Below the pieces are notes generated by a model. The model saw only the letters and a list, made by a program, of their open reading frames with translations. It ran no database searches and was not told where the DNA came from. From NCBI GenBank assembly GCA_020650975.1, contig JAIPMN010007763.1, forward strand, positions 1-22,100: DNA of 22,100 nucleotides, written 5' to 3'. Source of the DNA: Apostichopus californicus. Lineage: Eukaryota; Echinodermata; Holothuroidea; Aspidochirotida; Stichopodidae. Shown one piece after another: positions 12,201-21,200 of the stretch (positions within the stretch are counted from its first letter, which is position 1; each line of letters starts with the position of its first letter). The position numbers were made by a program, and so were the translations under genes.

Positions 12201-15200
12201 TCCCACCATCATATGTACAAAAACTTCACAAGTTTAGAAACAAGAAAATGAGTTTATTTGTGTCCTTCCTTAAATTGTTGGTGCCAACTATTAAAGAATT
12301 CCTTGCTGTGGGACTCAGAAGTTGGAACCTTTAGTAATAACTGTAAATACTTTAAGAACCTGTTAGTAATTATTGTATGCTACACTGAAGGAAAGGGGAG
12401 ATGAGAAGAGAAAGACGAGGAGGGTTTTACTGTTGGCCATCAGATCCTAATCTTATATTTATTTATCCTACTTATTTATCTGGTAGTTCTGCCCATTCGT
12501 TTCATAAAAGCACACCACTCTGCAAGGCCAACCCAAATGAACCGAAAATTTTAAAAAATGCCATTGAATCATTCTCCTCCAAAAAATGTTTTTCACATCT
12601 TTTTGGCACTTTTACCCTCCAATGTGGACTTAACCATGACTACAAAAAAAGGTTTCTCACCTTTTTCAAAGACACCCGCCCCCCCGCCCCCCCCCTGCAG
12701 TATTTAATAATTGAAAAGCCGATGCTTCACAAAACGGCTTAAAAAGGCGGGCACAAATATTTCACTGATCTGGGAGGTTAACATAACAGGTAAAGTCTCT
12801 TTCTAGTCATTCCTTGAAGTTTCAAACGTGAATACAAATTTTTGAATGCCTTTGGATTTTTACTTTCAATTGTCAGCCACAAGTTACCACCACTATTTAA
12901 AACCCAGAAGGTATATAGACATAAAACTGCAACGAGTTGGACAAAAACTGGCTGCAATCTCTGCTGCTGTAGAAAAAATATTTTTTATGACAATTTATAC
13001 TACAAACTATGGGATAGTCACAGGCTTTGTAGCCAATAGTGAATAAAGAAAAATTTGCTACATATTTAAATTGAAATAAATGTTAATGTTAACCTACAAT
13101 TTCCCCTCAAATTCTTACCCAAATCCCACCCCCCCACCTCCCCAAAAAAAAAGGAAAGAAAGAGAATTACAAGAAAACATATGTTAGCAGTGCTCAATGT
13201 ATCTGATACATATCATATGTTAATCAACAATAATAGGTCCATGACATGAAACTAATATTCCACCACATATGGGCCTTTGATCAGGGAAAACAGCGACCAG
13301 AATTCCAGCAAAGATATTCCCATCCTACATTTTGAGGTAACAGAAAGTTGAATTCTTTCGGCCCCGCCTTCATCCCCCCCCCCCCTATGGCCCTCTCTCC
13401 TTCTTTGAATGTTGTTTAGAGTTCCACTGTGTCTATAATCATGCCCTTTTCCATTTTTCATGGAAGTAATCTCCAAATGGGCCGAAAGTTGGCACCAAAT
13501 TCCCATCTGACGTTGCAACCCAAGCACTTCTGTGCCAGCATCATGTTCATATTAGGAGACATATTAATATTAACATTCGCTGTGGCATGAAATTTAGAGG
13601 CATTTAATTCTTCAAAATAGATCCACATCAATGAGATTTAATTTAACTCCACTGAACGGACAGAGGAAGACGGATTTTTTTATTTTAATTAATTAAAAGG
13701 TAACCTCCCACAAGAGAGTCAAACCCACGGCACCAACCTACATGGGCAACTCAACCCTCAAAACACAATCCAGATATTATGAAAATAAACAAAGCATAAT
13801 ATATTTTCCAAACGGCTGAAGATTATAAAGAAAACAGCCCGAAATATTATAATCGTATCTTAACATTTAATATTCCCGCCGCAAACACGACCAGATAATA
13901 TTCCTCTCCATTTATTATCTATTACTTGAATCCAAGTTCCGTTTTCGTTAGTTCTTCAAATGTTTGTATTTGTGAGCCAGAGTCAACAGAGGTGTGTTTA
14001 CATAGCTCTTTCCCATTTCCGATACTAGAAAATATGACAAGAGCAACACTTGTGCGGAATGAAACAAAAAATGATTGCTGTTGTAGTTTCAATACACGAG
14101 GAGTGCTCAACCGTGCTCAAGCAGCTTCGCCACACACGGGCATAGATTCATGAAACATGTTTCATAGCTCACATGATTGCTGCAATCATCCAAACAGACG
14201 GATATATTGATCAATAAAGAAGGGAAGGAAGGACAGACAGACAAACTTTCTCACTCTCCACTAACATTTCATCAGTTTGTCCATAAACTAAAGGTTTATT
14301 TCTTGCTTTTTTTCAGCTTGCTATGTTTTGTAAAAGTTTAGATATTAAAGAGTGAACAAAAATGATAATAATCACAATTGAGACAGCAAACTTCAAACTT
14401 AGCACACCCTTACAGCAGCCATGAAAATGCAAAAACAACACCTACCCACAAAAGATACATACATAATTTTTGAGAATTTATTTTTTTTCCCCTGGAATCC
14501 ATTACTTCAAGATGCTATATATAGTCCACAATTCCAATTACCAGCTCTATTCATTTAAAAGAAGCTGGTATCCAAAAAACAAAAACCAAACAACTAGAAA
14601 AGTTTTACCTCTTAAAAGCAACATTGTTTTGAGAGAATATCATTTTGAAAGCTACTGTTAAGTTGACACAAACATATTATTGATATGGCAGAGTGACATC
14701 ATTCACTGTCAATACTTACACAGATGTTTCATATTATTATTATTATTTAAACCAGGCTAACAAAACCCTTACTCGTTCGTTGTGGTTGTGGTAGATAGTA
14801 TGGAAAAGCCACCTGAGTGTTAAACAGATGTGTTATAAACTTAACATGGAGATATCATTAACCTTATACCAGGCAGGCCTGTAAAGTACAGATTAGGGTC
14901 AAATAGTCAAAAGCCACAACTTGATCCTATCTAAATCGACTATGAACACAGAACTTGAAAACAGCTGACGTTCAAAGCGTTCACAGATCCTGAAGTGCAG
15001 TGTACTAGGCTGACACCACACATTTTGCAAGATGCCATTGTTGTGGGTGGAGGTGGTGCAGATTTATACCTTATTCCAATACGATAGCTTTAGCTTTTCA
15101 TGGTTCTATTCGTGTCAATGTTATCCCCATTGACACCACGAACGCAAAGTGTGAAGGAAACCCACCAAGCAATGACAAAGACCATATGGTACGGTAAGGT

Positions 15201-18200
15201 CAAAGTGTTTCTGTATTTCAGTTAGACTTGAATGTGTTAATATCAGTCCAAAAAAAAAAAAAAAACATGAACAAGGTATGTCGTCATTATTAAATTAGTT
15301 GCTGGCCAAAATAGTTTGTTGTATTCAAAAAAAAAAGAAAGGGGGGGGGGTAGGGAAGGTGAAAAAGTGCACAAACATATTAGTCAGTACTGTAAAAGTT
15401 TCATTTAGTATGTGACAAGTTACAATGTTATCATACTGTAACAACCTGGCTTTAATTAGTGATTCCTATGGTAGGTCTCTGTTTCTGATACCTTCATCTA
15501 AATTCAACTTCCTTGGGTGAAAAAAGCTTTCAGATAACAACCAACAAGTAAACATTTTGGAAGTGAGGCTTGTAAAGAAAATGAGACTTGAAGGAGCTAG
15601 CAGGGTGCAAGTTTATTGCTATGGATATATTAAAGAGAAAGATTTAATATAAGAATCCAGGAAAAATGCAAAGAATCAAGGATACAAGTGCTTGTAAGCA
15701 AAGGATAAAAACGTGTTGATTCATCAGTTCCCAACTGCCACCATAATAAAATAAAGCACTTCCAGATATCTTTGACCGCTTGTACAGGTGGATGCAGCAC
15801 AAGGTTTCAAATTAGCTGAAGGGGCCAAATAATCCTCCTTCTCTCTCCCTCCAAGAAGCATTCCCGACCCCCCAAAAATATGTTACATATTATATGTACC
15901 TATATCCCGATACCCCTCACCTTCCCGCCCCCCCCCCACACCCTCCACAAATCGAAACAAAATACAGTGATATGACAACCTTCCTTACTGGTTTGACAAT
16001 CTTTGTTCATAGCTGGTTAGGGTGTTCACAGAAAGGCCCAGGTTGAATCCCGTTGGAGGCTGTATTTTCCAACTCATTGCCATTTCAAATATATTTATAT
16101 TTATATATAAATGAAAATCGTAATAAGTTGGAAAATCAAGAACAGTGAAAAAACTTTCAGCCTCCACTGGGATTCGAACCAGGGCCTCCCGCTCTGTATA
16201 TTTATATATATATATATACCCCCTCGACTGCTTTCAACCACCCAGCAGTTCAAAGAAGGGGACGTCCATATGGGGAGAAGGGAAATCCCCTGCCTGATAC
16301 AGCCTCTGTTTCCACTGTTGTCAGTTTATATACTATAAAGGGTGACACAATGCAGAAAATTGCATTTGTGAAAGATTCAGCATTTTTTGCCATTAATTTT
16401 GAAAGACAAAAAAAACCTCAGATCATCCTCTTGTTTGATTTTCTGTAAAGTTTGTCGATGTGAAAGACACAGATCAGTCAAGATAAAGAATTCCGCCAAG
16501 TTTTTACCCTTTTGGGCACTTAGGGGGGTAGAATGAGAAGAAGCAGCTAAGACCCAAAGTCTCCAGTCACAGAGGGCGTTCAGTGTTAAAAGGTTACCAG
16601 TCGCCTCTAGGCACACTGTACAGCAAGAGTGCTGATGTTGCGAGGACAGGTAAGCAAGAGAACACAAGAAGTATCGATTGGCAAGAACAAGATAGAAATG
16701 AGAAGAAAGACTGAATAATATGTTGTGATGATGAAGAACAAAAGATTTGAGAGATTAATGCACTAAAGAGTATGTGACGTTTTTAAAGTTATAAAACTCA
16801 TTTCGGGGAAATCTCAGAAGAAAGCTTGAGAATTGCTTTTGCCAGAGAGATTATTCAGCGCTAGATGAGAAAAAAGAGCTGCTAAATGTATGAATGTTGA
16901 AAGAAGCTGGAAATAGATTTTCTTGATGACACCAAACAAATTGAGACGAAACAAAAGAAGACACCTGGCTGCTGAAAGATGGCTGAAGGGTGAAATCTGC
17001 TGATAGAGAGATAATATATGGAGAGCTATGAATAATGATGTTGCAAAGAGAGCTGCTTTCAAATATTTGTTTGACCTAATAACAGAAAGGTCAAAGGTGA
17101 AAAAAAGTAAAAGGAGAAACGTCAACCGCTTTGGGGGGTGGTGGGAGGATCTGCTTTCTCTGATGGGGTTTATATCTACCTTATGACGGTTGGGTGTCTC
17201 TTTGCTAAAGACACGATGAGAATGGTGGTGGTGATGGTGCTGCGAGTTGGCTTTGGCTTTGCGGGGAACCTGTCAGAGGACAAAATAATAACGGCAAAAA
17301 AAAAACACGATCAGCTCTAGCCTGTAGATGAAACTTATTACACAAGTGCAGAGTCACATGCAAAGTACCTCATGCTCTTGCCTCATGCTCTTTGCACTTT
17401 AAATACCTTTTTGATTAAAAAACTTTAAAAAAAAAATTTTTTTTTAGAGGCAGAATCAACTTTAAATCCCTCATCATTCCTTCTTTAAACTTGTTCTTTG
17501 GTGTAATGAATAAAATCTCTTAAATTTTTTTTTATTATTTTATTTTTTTTACATAAGAGGATGACATGACGGAATTTTAGTATTGATATGTCATTGTCCC
17601 GGAAAAGAAAAAAATAATAAAATTAATGCTAGTCATGTTTCTATAAACAATTCAGTTTTTCACGTAAATGTTGCTGAAAATTTGCCAAGCATTTGGAATG
17701 ACGTAGATAGATAACTGGGTGGCTTTGTTGTTGATTCTTACATCCGACCCAATACTGAATCACAGCCAAAATAATCAAGTCTAAATTTAAAATAAATAAA
17801 TAAATGAAACACACTTTGCATAAAAAAATGATTTGGACGTGAATATTTCTGATGAAAAAGAAAGTGGTTATTAAAGATGATTGAATACAATGCTCGACAA
17901 ATAATGATACATTTTTCCATCAAAAACTATAGTACATTTTTGATCTTAAAACTGATATAATTTGATGAATATCTGCGGCCATTCTGTGCATTTTATCAGT
18001 GAGATGTAAGTATATTTAAAGGCTTGCTGTTGCAACAAACAGCCTCAGATTCAGAGAGTTTTCCCCCTTCACAGATGATATTACAAATACGCCGCTGAAT
18101 TATTCATAATTTGTATACGTGATATTGTCACGAACCCGGATATGTTCCCTTGCTTTTCTTTCACTCCCGATGGAAGTTTCGAAAAAACAGACAAGGGAGA

Positions 18201-21200
18201 GGGGAAGTCATTGATGACCTAAAACAGTAGATACCTTCCTGTTAATAACTAGAAGAGGAAGTTATTGGATATATGAGTTAAGCTCTCCATTAATCCCAAA
18301 ACAACCAGCAGTTTTACAAACTTGTGCAGTGCCCAACACTGTAGGCTGTGCTCTCTCGCAAACACCCCTTTCTTTCCCTTTTTCACGATACCCTACCCTC
18401 CTCCTTCAATGTTTTGTACCTGTAGCCAAACTACAAAACAATGCAACACTATCCTACAAAGTTGAGACAAGTATCGTTACCAGGGTTATGTAAAAATTTC
18501 AAGGATGCCCTTGATTTCCGCGTAGTTTAGTTTTCCCACATTTATCCCTCCTACCCGTTCCTTCTGCTCCTTCCCCGTCCCTTCCCACACTACACCTCTC
18601 TCTCTCCCCCCTCCCCTTCCCCACCCTCCTGCCTCATAATTCCTGTTGCTGATAAATGTTGAAGCTAACTTCACTACAGTAAAGAAGCTTCGTGCAAGCA
18701 GATAGCAACACGCGCGCCAATGTGCGATGCAAAATAACCAATGTTTATCCCTGACGCACCATCAAACTCACCCACTAAAATTCATGCAAATTGAAGTTAA
18801 ACCCTTGGATCATAGCTCAGAGGTTTACTTGAATAATGAATACCTTTTGTCGATTAAATTAACATTCACAACATTTACATTAGACTATTGAAAGTCACAT
18901 ACAAAACGATTATTAGTCGTGAGTAACGAACGTTATCAAAATTCTGGGAAAAGCCTGATACAAAATATTTCGTTCGGGAATGACATCTGTCGTTTTCGAC
19001 TGAGATGACTTTTATTATGACTATGAGGTTCCCTGGCAACGAGAACTTAACGATGAAATAAAAATTAAAAAAACATTAAAAGCGGGATCCAGGAACTGGA
19101 TGTCTCCAATTAAGATGACTCAGTTTTTTCTGCTTTTTTTTTATTTAATGTATAAACAAACATCATCGTTATCATCGTTATACTTCCTTTTAATTTCAGA
19201 GGTCTACTATGAAACCGAATCATTAGAACATCAAATGAAAACAGTATCATACGAGTATACTGTACATAACACACATAATAGCTGTCACTGAAGTACCAAA
19301 TATCATACAGACCTGTCTAAGTTTGCAGTCGTTGTATAAAAGATGTTCGTTAGTGTGATTTTTGCACGATTCCTAATTTAAAATTCAATCTACGCACATT
19401 GCCAGATTTGCACGTCAAGTTCAATGTTTTTCACCTTAAAAACTGAAATTGAGGGGGTAAATCGAAGCAACTTTTTTAATTCCCACCACCAAAGAGGAAT
19501 GATATTTGTGGTTCGAAAGATCTTTTCCAACCAAATATCAATGCAACCCTTTCACAGTAGATGCACTTCGCATTCCCTAGATGGGGTATTTTATTCATGT
19601 TTTCCCCTAAAAGGACGAGTGGCTAAATCCCCCCCCCCCCCCATCATGACTTTACACCATTCCGCTTGGCAGTTTTAGCCTCCTCCACCACATTTTGACA
19701 GAAGAATGCAAAAGACCAGAAATAAAACCATCTGTTTCTTTTTTTCTGTGAAATCAATCCATTTTTTCTGTGTACAAGTTTTCATAAAAAAAAAAGGTCA
19801 CTAAATCAACCAGACATGGTACTGCTCTGCATCTTTCAAAGGAGTAAACCGTCAAAACTCACAGAGGGTCAGAGGTCGGACATTTGTAAACAATCCAGAA
19901 ACACACAAAGTGCAGGCAATGACTGACTGACTGATACTGGAAGGATAGCCTCATGAATTCCTTGTTTATCTCTTGCATGAAAAGATCCACTTTAACCCTC
20001 CCCTGCACTCCATCATTTCCCACTAGCTTGTAACCCATCACTGAACACACCTTAGCAACATTCTCGGTTATCATTATCCGTACAACTTTGGCCCGAGTTT
20101 AAACCTGAACCTGACAAGAGCAGATTTTTGGTTTAGAGCTTTCTGGTTTTCTGATATGACTCAATTTCTTGGATGACAATCAAAAACTGACATTGAAGTT
20201 GTCCCCGGCAACTGGATTATTTACATACACTTAACAACAGGCAATCTGTCATATCATCTATTTTATATTTGACTTGTCCAAGAAATGACATTGCTATTGC
20301 ACCAAGCATGAAATTTGAATGCCTGACCAAGGTATTTTTGAGAGTGATGGTTTCATATGTTACAACAACAGAAACTTCTGCATGAGTAATGAAAACATCT
20401 ATATCACCAAACCAAATTTTATTTAATATACAACATTGATACAAATTTGTACAAACTTTACCATATTTAATGATCTCAATATCAAACCTTCAACTACCAG
20501 CCACTTCTGTAATGTGATACCTTACTTACTACTATTCCTATTCAAAATTGCACATACACAATAAAAAAAATTGAATTTATATGGAGCAAGGTAAACTTGC
20601 TAAAGGTGGATTCAACAGGAAGACATTACAATATCATTTTCACATTATGCTCTATTGGATCAAAAATTGTTTTCATTGATGGAACCTGGTGGTTATAATT
20701 CAATATTTCAATCATATTTTATCCCCTGAGTAGTTGGATATATCTCATTGTGGATCTCATTTGCAAGATGTTTTTCACTTGCATTGTTTTCCACCTTTAT
20801 TACATTTAGTGTTAACCAATTGTGTTGAAGCATATGAGAAAGCTGGGGGGGAAAAAGACTAAGGCAGGGGCCATGCAGGTTTTTCAATGGGCTGAAGGTT
20901 TGGGCAGGGAGACTACAAGGGATGAATGAGGGGAGGGGGGTAATGGGAGGATGTACCAGGGAGACACCGGAGGGACAATGCAGAGCAGACATTCTACATC
21001 CATTGACAGCATCAGAATGTTAATTTATGCAGAAGAGGGTCAACTAATATTCACCGACAGTACCAAAATACATGCATATATCACTATTATTACGCTTGTC
21101 AAAGAGGTTGCGGGTTGAGGGTATACACATAAATGTCTCTCCCCACTCCCCCTCCCCCACCCACCGATCATCATTTTTCTTTGCCATCCCTAGTGTTATG

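Noticed and set aside
12401..12742. 113-codon plus-strand open frame, the longest in the window
   Set aside because: No family motif; it runs through poly-C and A-rich stretches, and lies inside the long intron on the strand opposite to the gene. Length is within chance for AT-rich DNA with a few G/C-rich pieces.
16171..16181. Functional tRNA gene suggested by GGTTCGAATCC
   Set aside because: No acceptor stem or anticodon arm can be closed; a (TA)n run separates A and B boxes and a body with tail follows, so it is a SINE.
16377..16667. 96-codon minus-strand frame rich in Cys, Ser and Leu
   Set aside because: No recognisable domain, and no family residue is missing at this point of the host gene, so it is not needed as an exon.
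16814..17125. 103-codon minus-strand frame with hydrophobic composition, like a membrane protein
   Set aside because: The hydrophobicity follows from A/G-rich plus-strand DNA read in reverse as T/C-rich codons. No motif and no splice context.
19100..19291. Plus-strand frame with a TTTTAATTTCAG acceptor-like site inside
   Set aside because: Frame ends soon after the site, and no protein similarity or donor supports an exon.
20708..20992. Proline-rich minus-strand frame
   Set aside because: It arises from G-rich low-complexity plus-strand sequence; no domain.
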